This document shows positions 35,061 through 42,776 of a DNA stretch of 64,000 nucleotides, one piece after another. Where the stretch lies: assembly GCA_963718605.1 (NCBI GenBank), contig OY970363.1:3348001-3412000 (forward strand), given 5' to 3'. Each line of letters opens with the position of its first letter. The first letter of the stretch is position 1. Under the pieces are notes generated by a model, which saw only the letters and a list, made by a program, of their open reading frames with translations, was not told the DNA's origin and searched no databases. Made by a program: the position numbers and the translations under genes. This DNA comes from JACCXE01 sp963718605 (GTDB lineage: Bacteria > Actinomycetota > Acidimicrobiia > Acidimicrobiales > JACCXE01).

Positions 35061-35365
35061 TGGCCAAGTGGAGCTTCCTCACGAACCATGCGCGGGCGCT
35101 GCTGTTCATCGCCGATCAGCCCGACACGCGCCTACGCGACCTTGCCGTGGAGCTAGATGTGACCGAACGCACCGCCTACGGAATTGTCGTGGATCTCACC
35201 GCGGCGGGCTACGTCGTCAAAGAGAAGGACGGTCGGCGCAACCGGTACCAAGTGCAGCGCGCCCTGCCCTTGCCCGACTCGGGCTACGAACGGCCGATCG
35301 GCGAGGTGCTCGATCTGCTCACCGACGCGAAGCAGCGCAAGGGGACCAAGCGCCGCGCGACTTAG
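35060..35365 (+). CDS. Winged-helix (MarR/ArsR-like) transcriptional regulator
   Basis: The 101-aa protein is a single winged helix: MAKWSFLTNHARALLFIADQ, RLRDLAVELDVTERTAYGIV (recognition helix) and a basic wing VVKEKDGRRNRYQV. No ribosome-binding site precedes the ATG and an operator-like palindrome touches it, which fits leaderless translation. The gene faces the exporter operon and is a likely regulator of it. It overlaps the converging recombinase by 4 nt. Confidence 0.78.
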   Translation: MAKWSFLTNHARALLFIADQPDTRLRDLAVELDVTERTAYGIVVDLTAAGYVVKEKDGRRNRYQVQRALPLPDSGYERPIGEVLDLLTDAKQRKGTKRRAT

Positions 35366-36436
35366 CCGTCCGCGAGGGGATGTAGGCGCATTGCTTGCGC
35401 GATCTCCTCGTCCGCGACTTCGGTGTAGATCTGTGTCGTGGCCAACGATGCGTGACCGAGCGCGACCTGTAGCTGCCGGAGGCTGAACGCGCCTTCGCGC
35501 AGCCCCAACGTGGCGAACGTGTGGCGCAGCGCATGGACGCGAATGCCCGGGCGCCGGGCGCCGATGGCGCGCAACACCCGGTCCACCACATAGACGACCG
35601 ACTCGCGGCTGGCTTCCACCGTCTCGCCGATACGGACACCGTCGCGGTTCTTCACCGGCGCGCGGGCGGGACGAGATGATCACCGTGTTGGCCTCGAGCT
35701 TCAGCTCGGCCAGGTGGGCGGCGCGGGTAGGCAGGTAGTGGGCGAGTGCTTCGGTCACGACCGGGGGGAGTCCGAGGCGGCGCTCCTTGTCCCCCTTGCC
35801 CTTCACGACCATCGCGGTGGGCGGGTCGCCCTCCAGGTCGACCAGCTTGAGCCCGGCGATCTCGGCGAGCCGTAGGCCGCACGCGAGTGCCAACGCCAGG
35901 ATCAGGGCGTCCCGCTCCGGCCATTGGCTGTTCGAACTAGCGTTCGAGAGCGCGCCGCCGGCGAGGGTTTGTTCGAGGGCCCGCGGGATGCGCTTGCGGC
36001 GTTTGGGCGGTGTCAGCAACGCGGCGGGATCGGCGCTGATGCGCTGGGTCTTGTAGGCCCAGGCGAAGAACGAGCGGAGAGCTGAAGTGCGTCGGGCCAC
36101 GGTGGCCGGCGAACGCTCGTCCGGGGCCCGCTCAGGGTGCGTGTGGAACCGCGGGTCGGGACGGGTGCGGAACTCGGCCAGGGCGCCGTCGAGATGGTCC
36201 GGGGTGATGTCGGCCAGGGCCAGCCGGTCGTAGGCGGACAGGATCGCGGCCTCGCGCTCGGTTGGATCCTCGGGCAGCCGGCGCCGCGACGGCAACAAAC
36301 CAATCTCGATGGCAACGTCGACCATGGTGTCGTCCAGATCGGATCGGTACGCGCTCAACGTCGACGCAGAACGTCCCTCGTTGGCCAGCCGCTGCAAGAA
36401 CCGTTCGATCATCGTCCCGTAGGTGGCGTCCGGCAT
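35362..36436 (-). pseudogene. Tyrosine recombinase/integrase (XerC/D-like), frameshifted
   Basis: The N-terminal frame (from 36436, MPDATYGTMIERFLQRLANE) holds the SAM-like core-binding domain and the first catalytic Arg (ACGLRLAEI), and the beta-hairpin VKGKGDKERRLGLP with the catalytic Lys. The rest, HALRHTFATLG, VALGHASLATTQIY with the remaining His/Arg and the Tyr nucleophile, is in a second frame ending at 35362. The switch lies around 35660-35675, in a C/G-rich run, and fits one extra base. All catalytic residues survive once joined (about 357 aa). It may be the chromosome-dimer resolvase or a domesticated integrase. It is far from the tRNA-linked island and not clearly its integrase. 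Confidence 0.82.
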
Positions 36437-36555
36437 ATCCCGTAATCTACTTACTAAAGAGTGATTATGTAAGCACCCAACCGAACGGTGCGTTCACAAC
36501 CGGTCCCCACCCGGCTGCGGGTGCACAGAACGTTGTCGTCTAACTTTGGCGGGCT

Positions 36556-38179
36556 ATGTCACGCCGTATGGAAATCGAGCTCACGAGCGCGCGCGCGGAT
36601 GGTTCTTGGACGTGGCGCGCTGCTGGGGCCCGGCAACCTAAGGGTGTCGTCACGGCTGCGTTGCTACCGGCAGGAGCCAAGATCGGCGACGTCTTACGGG
36701 CAGAAGTTGAGCAAGAGATCGACGGGATCACGGTGCAGCAGATCCTGCAGTCGAAGTCCTCGTCGCCACTACCCGAGCTGATCGAGATCAAGGGCACGAA
36801 ACCGGTCGAGGGCGGCGTGTCGAGCGACCTGCGTCGTCCGCTGCGTGACGGCGATACACGTGAGCGCAAGCCGCGCCGCGATGGTCCTGGTGGGCCTGGG
36901 CGCGGTGGACCGCGTCCCGCCGGCGGGCCTCGTACCGGCGCGCCCCGTACCGGTGGTGCTCCGGCGGGCCGTGGTGGCCCGCGTCCCGACGGTGGTGCTC
37001 CCCGCGGTCCCCGTCCTGAGGGCGCCGCGCCGCGCGGCCCTCGCCCCGAGCGCGCGCCGCGGCCTGCGCCTGAACCCAAGCCGAAGCCGAAGCGCCTGGT
37101 CGCCGCGCGCACGAACCGCGACGCGCTGCTCGAGTCGCTGAGCGAGGCGGAGCGCCGTATCGCCGATCAACTGATGAGTGGCGGCATCAATGCCGTGCGC
37201 CAGGCCCTCGACGCGCAGAACGCGCGCCGGGGCCGCGGAGGGCAAGGACGCCGTCGACAGCGCCCCGATCCTCACCCTCGCCGACGACCTCATGCCCAAG
37301 ATCGCGGCCGCCGAATGGCGCGACTTTGCCGAAGCCGCAATCGGTAGTGCGAACGAGATCGCGTTGCGCGACCTTCGGTCCGTCGTGGCCAAGGCCGGCA
37401 GCAGCACGCGCGATGACGAGACGCGCCTGCTGGCCGCGCAACTACGCGAAGCGCTCGACGCCCGCGTCGAGGCGATGAAGGCCAACTGGGTGAAGGAGCT
37501 CACCGCCGCAATCAAGGAGGGCCGCCTCGTGCGCGCTCTCAAGATCTCGGGTCAGCCACCCGAGCCCGGCAGCCGTTTCCCCGAAGAGCTCGCCACCGAA
37601 CTCGCCGCGCAGGCCAGCGCGGCGTTGAGCGAGGACACCATGCCGGATCGCTGGCAGTTGGTCGCCGAGGCAGTGGCCACATCCTCGGTGCGCCGCGTGG
37701 TTACGCCGGCGTCTCCCCCGAAGGAAGTTACCGACACGCTCAAGGCCGCGATCACCAAGATCGCGTCGCGGGTACCCGCCATCGCGACGAGCATCGGCAT
37801 CGAGGTGCCAGCCGCGCCGGGCAAGCCGAGTACGGCGCGTAAGCCGTCGGGTCCCCCGCGTCAGAACGTCGCGAAGAAGCCGGCTCCGGGCCCAATCAAG
37901 CGTCCGGCCGAGGTGGCCGCAGGTGCGCCACGCGTGATGATCGGGGGACGGGCCATCCCGCCTCCCCCGCGCCCGCACGCGGCGCCGGAAGTGTCAGCGC
38001 CCGAGGTAGTCGAGGAGGTCGCCGGGGCTCCGAGCGACGAGGTCGTCGTCGAGGACGTCGCACCGAGCGTTCCATCCAGCAGCGACGAACCGGACACCAG
38101 CGTCGAGAGCGGCGCGCCGGTCGTGACTGGTGTCGCCAACGAAAACGACGTCGTCTCCTCCGAGCCCGAGAACGTCTAA
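36556..38179 (+). pseudogene. Uncharacterised Pro/Gly/Arg-rich protein, frameshifted
   Basis: The first frame (ATG 36556, MSRRMEIELTSARADGSWTW) encodes a small beta-barrel-like domain of about 80 residues, a Pro/Gly/Arg-rich linker with GGPRP-like repeats, and a helical stretch to VRQALDAQNARR. The second frame continues AAEGKDAVDSAPILTLADD and a long helical domain. Removing one G from the GGGG run at 37229-37232 joins them exactly. The C-terminal Pro/Val-rich tail overlaps the converging HAD gene by 186 bp, so another indel near 37960 is possible. A basic linker beside a beta-barrel suggests nucleic-acid binding; the family is not recognised. Confidence 0.62.
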
Positions 38180-38545
38180 CACCACATCGAGGCGTTTCAC
38201 GCCTCCGAAGTCCTGCGCAAAGTAGGCGGCTTCAGGTTTCCATCCGAGAGCAACGAGTTCGGCGCGCCCGACCTCGCGGTCCTTGTGCGAAGCAACAGCC
38301 CAGCGCGGCACCGCGCGCAACATCGCGTCGATGCCCGCGAAGGGCTGCACGTCGTTTGGCTCGTACGCGGCGATGTACGTCTCGACCGGGATGCCCAGAC
38401 GCGCGCACTCGTCCGTAATGAGGTGACCGAACGTCACGCTTTCGGCCGGCACTCCACACCGAACGAACGCCTCCACCAGCGCGCGATCCGAGTCGAGCAG
38501 CGTGCCGTCGAGATCGAAAATGATCGCCTGGACGGGTGGCGTCAC
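37994..38545 (-). CDS. HAD-superfamily phosphatase
   Basis: A GTG start at 38545 gives 183 aa beginning MTPPVQAIIFDLDGTLLDSD. Motif I is DLDGT, motif II VASHKDRE, motif III the Lys in GGVKRLDV, and motif IV FVGDTSHDRRAA. This is a phosphoglycolate phosphatase-like HAD hydrolase acting on a small phosphate ester. Its GTG overlaps the stop of the upstream zinc-ribbon gene by 4 nt, so the two are coupled. Confidence 0.85.
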   Translation of the reverse strand: MTPPVQAIIFDLDGTLLDSDRALVEAFVRCGVPAESVTFGHLITDECARLGIPVETYIAAYEPNDVQPFAGIDAMLRAVPRWAVASHKDREVGRAELVALGWKPEAAYFAQDFGGVKRLDVVLDVLGLGGDDVVFVGDTSHDRRAALDAGVRFVAAGWNARCDVLDDDLVARSPGDLLDYLGR

Positions 38546-38784
38546 TCGCTGCGAGGAGCGAGCACCGACGATCGGGCGCCGCGCCCGAGGTAGGCACCGC
38601 TCCCCCGCTCTTCGTCCCAGCGGGCGCCGCAGGTGAGGCACTCGCAGCTGTCGAGATTTCCGGACGCGACGTACAACCGGTCGATCTCGTAGCCCGAGCA
38701 GAATGGACACGCGAGGTGTGCACCCTCTGCACGGGAGTGTTCCCCCCGAAGCACGAGATACAAGGCTACCGACACCTCCCCCAC
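38542..38784 (-). CDS. Small zinc-ribbon protein
   Basis: The product is at most 80 aa and has two CxxC pairs, CPFCSGYEIDRL and CECLTCGARWDEE, forming a zinc ribbon. The start is uncertain: GTG 38784 gives the full length, while a GGGGAGG sequence just inside it would fit a later TTG start. Coupling to the HAD gene suggests a shared role, possibly nucleic-acid or protein binding. No further domain is visible. Confidence 0.6.
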   Translation of the reverse strand: MGEVSVALYLVLRGEHSRAEGAHLACPFCSGYEIDRLYVASGNLDSCECLTCGARWDEERGSGAYLGRGARSSVLAPRSE

Positions 38785-38822
38785 TACGCAGGCACCCCCG
38801 CCTCCTGAGTAGCTTTCGACGC

Positions 38823-39584
38823 ATGATCAAGTTTGAGAAAAAAGGCGCGATTGGGATCATCACCATCGACCGCCCCGAGGCCAAGAACGCCGTCAACGCC
38901 GAGGTCGCCAGCGGCATCGAAGCCGCGATCGACGAACTCGAGTCCGATCACGAACTGTGGGTCGGCATCATCGCCAGTTCCGGCGACGTGTTCTGCGCCG
39001 GCGCCGACTTGAAGGCGATCAACAGCGGCCAAGCCGGTGGCTTGCAAACTGAGCGCGGCGGCTTCGCCGGCTTCGTGGCGCGTGAACGGACCAAGCCCGT
39101 GATCGCCGCGGTCGACGGGCCCGCGCTCGCCGGTGGCTGCGAGATCGTGCTCGCTTCCGACCTCGTGGTTGCGTCGGAGATCTCGCGTTTCGGCATCCCG
39201 GAGGTGAAGCGTTCGCTGGTGGCCGCTGCCGGCGGACTGTTCCGTCTCCCCCGCGCCATCCCGCGCAACATCGCGATGGAAGCTGCATTGACCGGTGATC
39301 CGATCTCGGCCGAGCGCGCGTTCCACTTCGGCCTCGTGAACGAACTAGTGCCCGCAGGCCAGGCGTTGTCGGCCGCCATCGCACTCGCGGAGCGCATCAA
39401 CGTCAACGCGCCGCTTGCCGTCCGCGCCACACGTGAGATCGTGATGGCGGCCTACGCCGAAGACGACGCCACGCTCTGGAAGATGAGCGGTTCCGCGATG
39501 GGCCGCCTCTTCCAAACTGAAGACTTCATGGAAGGCCCCAAAGCCTTCATCGAAAAGCGCGCCCCCGTCTGGAAGGGCAAGTAA
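38823..39584 (+). CDS. Enoyl-CoA hydratase/isomerase (crotonase) family protein
   Basis: ATG 38823 (MIKFEKKGAIGIITIDRPEA) gives 253 aa. The oxyanion-hole segments are SGDVFCAGADLKAI and GPALAGGCEIVLASDL, followed by FGIPEVKRSL, all normal for crotonases. It probably hydrates or isomerises an enoyl-CoA in fatty-acid or steroid breakdown. It is a single gene and the substrate cannot be assigned. Confidence 0.9.
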   Translation: MIKFEKKGAIGIITIDRPEAKNAVNAEVASGIEAAIDELESDHELWVGIIASSGDVFCAGADLKAINSGQAGGLQTERGGFAGFVARERTKPVIAAVDGPALAGGCEIVLASDLVVASEISRFGIPEVKRSLVAAAGGLFRLPRAIPRNIAMEAALTGDPISAERAFHFGLVNELVPAGQALSAAIALAERINVNAPLAVRATREIVMAAYAEDDATLWKMSGSAMGRLFQTEDFMEGPKAFIEKRAPVWKGK

Positions 39585-39708
39585 CGCTCAGGGGACCTGC
39601 GGCGATGGCCGACGCGCGCCAACCCGCAGTTGTCGGAGGTGACATCACGGTGCAAGCGTCGGACCCGATCGTGAACGCTGCTCGCCTCGCCCTAGGCCCG
39701 TTGCCGCG

Positions 39709-39757
39709 CACTTCTGGACAGTTCGCGTTGCCTGGCGACGGAAAGTGACCAGAAGTG
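39709..39757. repeat. Nested inverted repeat between convergent genes
   Basis: An outer perfect 9-bp repeat (CACTTCTGG 39709-39717, CCAGAAGTG 39749-39757) encloses an inner 7-bp repeat (CGTTGCC / GGCGACG, one mismatch) separated by one base. It lies between the crotonase and Nudix genes, which converge, so a two-way terminator is possible. There is no T run. It could also be the trace of a small mobile repeat. Confidence 0.5.
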
Positions 39758-39765
39758 GACCTGTC

Positions 39766-40170
39766 CTACGTGATTAGCGGGATGATGTGGTGGTCGGCGA
39801 GGAACTCGGCGAGGCCCTCGACCAGGTTGAGGTCGGCGACGGCGGGCAGGTCGACCCACATCACTTCCTCCGCGTCGTCGCCGGCGCGGAGGGGTTCGGT
39901 GTCGAAGGCCGTAGCGTGGAAGTCGTGAATGACGAAGTGGGCGTCGTCGGAGATGCGCTCGACGTAGCCGATGTAGTCGTCGACCACGATCTCGAGGCCG
40001 GTCTCTTCGAGCACCTCGCGCACGAGCGCCTCGACCATTAACTCGCCCCGCTCGACCCGTCCACCCGGCACCGACCACTCCCCTGCAGCCGGACCGTGCC
40101 CGCGGCGGATCATCAGCAGGCGGTCTTCGTCTACGACGACGGCACCGACGCAGATCTCAGGGCGTGACAT
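39766..40170 (-). CDS. Nudix hydrolase
   Basis: Start ATG 40170 (MSRPEICVGAVVVDEDRLLM) gives 134 aa. The Nudix box is complete: GGRVERGELMVEAL followed by VREVLEETGLE, with the metal-binding Glu residues in place. These enzymes hydrolyse nucleoside diphosphates linked to another group, often house-cleaning substrates such as oxidised nucleotides. It overlaps the acetyltransferase gene by 14 nt in the same direction. Confidence 0.9.
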   Translation of the reverse strand: MSRPEICVGAVVVDEDRLLMIRRGHGPAAGEWSVPGGRVERGELMVEALVREVLEETGLEIVVDDYIGYVERISDDAHFVIHDFHATAFDTEPLRAGDDAEEVMWVDLPAVADLNLVEGLAEFLADHHIIPLIT

Positions 40171-40654
40171 CGAGCCGATGATGCACCGTGAGCAGCCGCG
40201 CCTTGAAGCCGGCGGCCTCGAAAAAGTTCTTCGTGATGCGTTCGCCGGGCAGCGCGTACGCGTCGACCGCCGCGCAGTCCTGGCTGCGGGCCCACTCGAC
40301 GATCGCGTTGAGCATCGCCTCGCCCACGCTGACCGAGCGCGCCTCGGGGTCCACCCACAACATCGGGACAACCGCGAGGCGTTCGCCACCGATCAGCACG
40401 TCGACGTGCGCCGCGATTACTCCGACCGGTTGATCGTCGAGCAGGCCGAGCAGCACCGTGGCGTCGCCGCGCGACATCCAGTCCGCCAATTGCGACGCGC
40501 TCGGGACCGGCGCCTCACGCGCGAGCATCACGTCGGCGCCGCGTTGGCCGCGCAACGTGTCCGCCGCGGCCTCGGCCATCGCGGTGATCGCGCCGACGTC
40601 GGCGGATGTGGCGTCGCGCACAGTGGCGACAGGAACGACCGCGCCGGTCGTCAC
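40157..40654 (-). CDS. GNAT-family N-acetyltransferase
   Basis: The 165-aa protein has the GNAT order: an N-terminal VRDATSADVGAITAMAEAAA, a central strand LLDDQPVGVIAAHVDVLI, then PMLWVDPEARSVSVGEAMLN (the acetyl-CoA pyrophosphate loop region) and a final NFFEAAGFKARLLTVHHRLD. The usual Q/R-x-x-G-x-G/A loop is weak (ARSVSVGEA). It is coupled to the Nudix gene. The acceptor is unknown. Confidence 0.75.
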   Translation of the reverse strand: MTTGAVVPVATVRDATSADVGAITAMAEAAADTLRGQRGADVMLAREAPVPSASQLADWMSRGDATVLLGLLDDQPVGVIAAHVDVLIGGERLAVVPMLWVDPEARSVSVGEAMLNAIVEWARSQDCAAVDAYALPGERITKNFFEAAGFKARLLTVHHRLDVTP

Positions 40655-40663
40655 GCGCGGGAC

Positions 40664-41185
40664 CTACGCGTCGCGAAGTTGCGCGACCCGGTTCAGGATC
40701 GTGCGCCGACCCCGACCGGCCGCTTCGTAGGAGCCGATCGCCGCGAGCTCGGCCGGGTTCAGCCCGGCGAGGCGCTGCACCACCTGTGACGCCGACAGGC
40801 TGTCGTAGCCCGGGATGGCCAGGCTCTGCGCGTCATGGACCGTGACCGGTGTGCCGTTGTCTGACGGAGTCGCGGCAACTGGTGCAGGGGCGGGTGGCGC
40901 GGGTGTGGGCGCGGACGAAGGAGCGGGCGCCGGCGGCGGCGTGGCCGCAGGAGGCTTCGCCGCGTTGGGTGCCGGCCGCTCGGTGTACTGCTTGAGCCGC
41001 TTCTCGACTTCCTGGCGGCCCATGCCCACCGCGAACTGGCCCATCATCTTCGCCATGTTCGCTTCCTGGTGACCACGCGACACGAGCTTGGGCAGCTCCT
41101 CGCGGATCATCGCGGCGATACCTAGCGGCGCGAAGACCGCGGTCTCGATGAGGCGCTCGATTGGGGACTTCTCGTCTTCAGCCAT
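40664..41185 (-). CDS. Hypothetical protein with Pro/Ala-rich linker
   Basis: The 173-aa protein has an N-terminal helical part (ERLIETAVFAPLGIAAMIRE), a Pro/Ala-rich linker (about 75-110) and a C-terminal helical segment with LSASQVVQRLAGLNPAELAA and GRGRRTILNRVAQL, which resembles a helix-hairpin-helix. The N-terminus recalls small lipid-droplet or polymer-granule proteins, but this is weak. It sits 8 bases after the stress-protein gene on the same strand. Function not assigned. Confidence 0.6.
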   Translation of the reverse strand: MAEDEKSPIERLIETAVFAPLGIAAMIREELPKLVSRGHQEANMAKMMGQFAVGMGRQEVEKRLKQYTERPAPNAAKPPAATPPPAPAPSSAPTPAPPAPAPVAATPSDNGTPVTVHDAQSLAIPGYDSLSASQVVQRLAGLNPAELAAIGSYEAAGRGRRTILNRVAQLRDA

Positions 41186-41193
41186 GGCCGTTC

Positions 41194-41646
41194 CTAACCG
41201 TCTGTTGTGTGCACGATAAGTACGTCACACGGGGCGTGATGCGAAACCTTGTTGGGCACGTTGCCCTTGATCGCGCGCGTCGCCTGGGTGATGCCGCGAT
41301 TGCCGGTGACGATGAGGTCGCCGCCGCCTTCCTCCGCCGCCTGGATGAGCGCGAGCGCGGGGTCCGATGCGCCCGTGCGCACGACCACGTCGGTGACGCC
41401 GAGCTTCTTCGCCATGGCCTTGCCGCGCTTGGCCCGAGCTTCGGCCTCGTTTACATCGGCGGCCATCCAGCGCAGGTCCTCGGGCACGTCGCTGACCTTG
41501 CGCGCTTCCTTGACCTTGTCGTGCACATAGGCCGTGACGATCGTAAGGCGGGCGCCGAAGGTCTTGGCCACCTCCGCCGCGTGTGCGACGGCTTTCTCAG
41601 CCGTCTCCGAACCATCCGTGCCTACCACCACGTTGCGATAGCCCAT
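41194..41646 (-). CDS. Universal stress protein (UspA family)
   Basis: The 150-aa protein starts MGYRNVVVGTDGSETAEKAV with the Asp of the ATP site. The C-terminal nucleotide-binding pattern TGNRGITQATRAIKG...PCDVLIV is close to the G-x2-G-x9-G(S/T) motif of ATP-binding members. Such proteins respond to starvation or stress. It lies between the DUF4193 gene and the hypothetical gene on the same strand. Confidence 0.88.
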   Translation of the reverse strand: MGYRNVVVGTDGSETAEKAVAHAAEVAKTFGARLTIVTAYVHDKVKEARKVSDVPEDLRWMAADVNEAEARAKRGKAMAKKLGVTDVVVRTGASDPALALIQAAEEGGGDLIVTGNRGITQATRAIKGNVPNKVSHHAPCDVLIVHTTDG

Positions 41647-41662
41647 ACGCCGCTCCTTTTCG

Positions 41663-42115
41663 CTACACGCAGTCGCGGCAATACTGCCGCTTCGCGTCGG
41701 CTAGCTGGCTGGGGTGCTTCACGAGGAAGCACGACTGGCACACAAACTCGTCGGGCCGCTTCGGTGCAACCTTCGTGGAGTCGCCGCGCTCTTCTGTGTC
41801 GGCGGGCTCGTCGTCTTCTTCCTCTTCCTCGACAACAACAAGGCGCTCTTTGAGGATCTCGTCAAGCGTCGCTTCGACGTCGTGGTCGACCTCGAGCTCG
41901 TCCTCGTCGTCTTCTTCCTTCTTCTTTTTTGCCGCGGCCGCTACAGCCTCGGGGTCGATCTCTTCCTCGGCGTCGTCTTCCACGACGACGTCAGCGTCGT
42001 CGGCCAGGTCATCATCAAGAATGTCTTCTTCGGCGAGGCCTTCGAGGTCTTCCTCGTCGATCTCCCCAGGTTGATCGTCATCTACTTCTATGTCGTCGAC
42101 GGGTTCGTCGGCCAT
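41663..42115 (-). CDS. DUF4193 family acidic zinc-finger protein
   Basis: The 150-aa protein is extremely acidic over its first two thirds and ends in a zinc-binding module, CQSCFLVKHPSQLAD then YCRDCV. This is the actinobacterial DUF4193 family, found near tyrosine/tryptophan or cell-division loci. A role in RNA or ribosome binding is possible but not shown. The acidic stretch is longer than in many members. Confidence 0.8.
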   Translation of the reverse strand: MADEPVDDIEVDDDQPGEIDEEDLEGLAEEDILDDDLADDADVVVEDDAEEEIDPEAVAAAAKKKKEEDDEDELEVDHDVEATLDEILKERLVVVEEEEEDDEPADTEERGDSTKVAPKRPDEFVCQSCFLVKHPSQLADAKRQYCRDCV

Positions 42116-42158
42116 GGTTGCCCTTCCACTCGCCTTGCGCGGCGGCGGACTATAGACC

Positions 42159-42776
42159 TCAGCGGGACGTTGTTGGTGCGCTGGGCGCAGTTGTGGTCGT
42201 TGTGGTGGTTCCGCCGGCTGCCGGCAGCCCCAAATTCAGGCTTGCGACGTCATCGATTCTCCAGTCGCCGGCCTTCACCATGCTCAGCTCGATATAGGAA
42301 GTGACGGCACGCTTTCCGCCTGAGCCGGACCGAATGAGGTCAGCCACCACGATCACGTCGGCGGTGTGATCGTTCAGCTCTCCGACGAACACGGTGATGT
42401 CGCGAACGGTCGAGATGCCCTTGGTCGCGGTCAGGATTGGGGCCAGGCCGTCGTCGAATCCCGACTGGTACTCCTTCTTGAAGGTGCCAGTGGAGAGCCG
42501 CAGCACGGCTGCCTTCTGCCGGTCGAGATGGCGATAGTCGTACGCGTTGAACGCCGAGGCGAAGGCGGCGGCGACGCGTCGCACGTCCGCCAGTCGGCTC
42601 GTGGTCTTGCGATGGGTCGCGCTCAGCGAGGCGGCGAGAATCGCGAGCCCGAGGCCGATCGCGGCGAGCGCCACCAGCGCCGTGCGAAGACCGCGATTCG
42701 ACGCCTGTGCCGGCTGGGCTTCGGGCTGAACTTCGGGCTGAGGATCGGGTTCGGCTGACGGTTCGTCGGTGCTCAC
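42159..42776 (-). CDS. Mce-associated membrane protein
   Basis: A GTG start at 42776 overlaps the preceding mce stop by 4 nt and gives 205 aa. It has a short Pro/Gln-rich head, one membrane helix (ALVALAAIGLGLAILAASLS), and an external domain with RVAAAFASAFNAYDYRHLDR and the final VKAGDWRIDDV, typical of Mas/Mam proteins encoded after mce genes. These stabilise MCE complexes in mycobacteria. A Thr-rich tail ends it. Confidence 0.85.
   Translation of the reverse strand: MSTDEPSAEPDPQPEVQPEAQPAQASNRGLRTALVALAAIGLGLAILAASLSATHRKTTSRLADVRRVAAAFASAFNAYDYRHLDRQKAAVLRLSTGTFKKEYQSGFDDGLAPILTATKGISTVRDITVFVGELNDHTADVIVVADLIRSGSGGKRAVTSYIELSMVKAGDWRIDDVASLNLGLPAAGGTTTTTTTAPSAPTTSR

Noticed and set aside
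35362..36436. Xer-type recombinase as the integrase of the tRNA-Pro island
   Set aside because: It lies nearly 30 kb away on the chromosomal side of the attachment fragment, among core genes.
36900..37060. Tandem repeat array in the Pro-rich gene
   Set aside because: The DNA repeats only loosely and reflects a low-complexity Gly/Arg/Pro protein linker rather than a true repeat or CRISPR-like array; no CRISPR was seen anywhere in the window.
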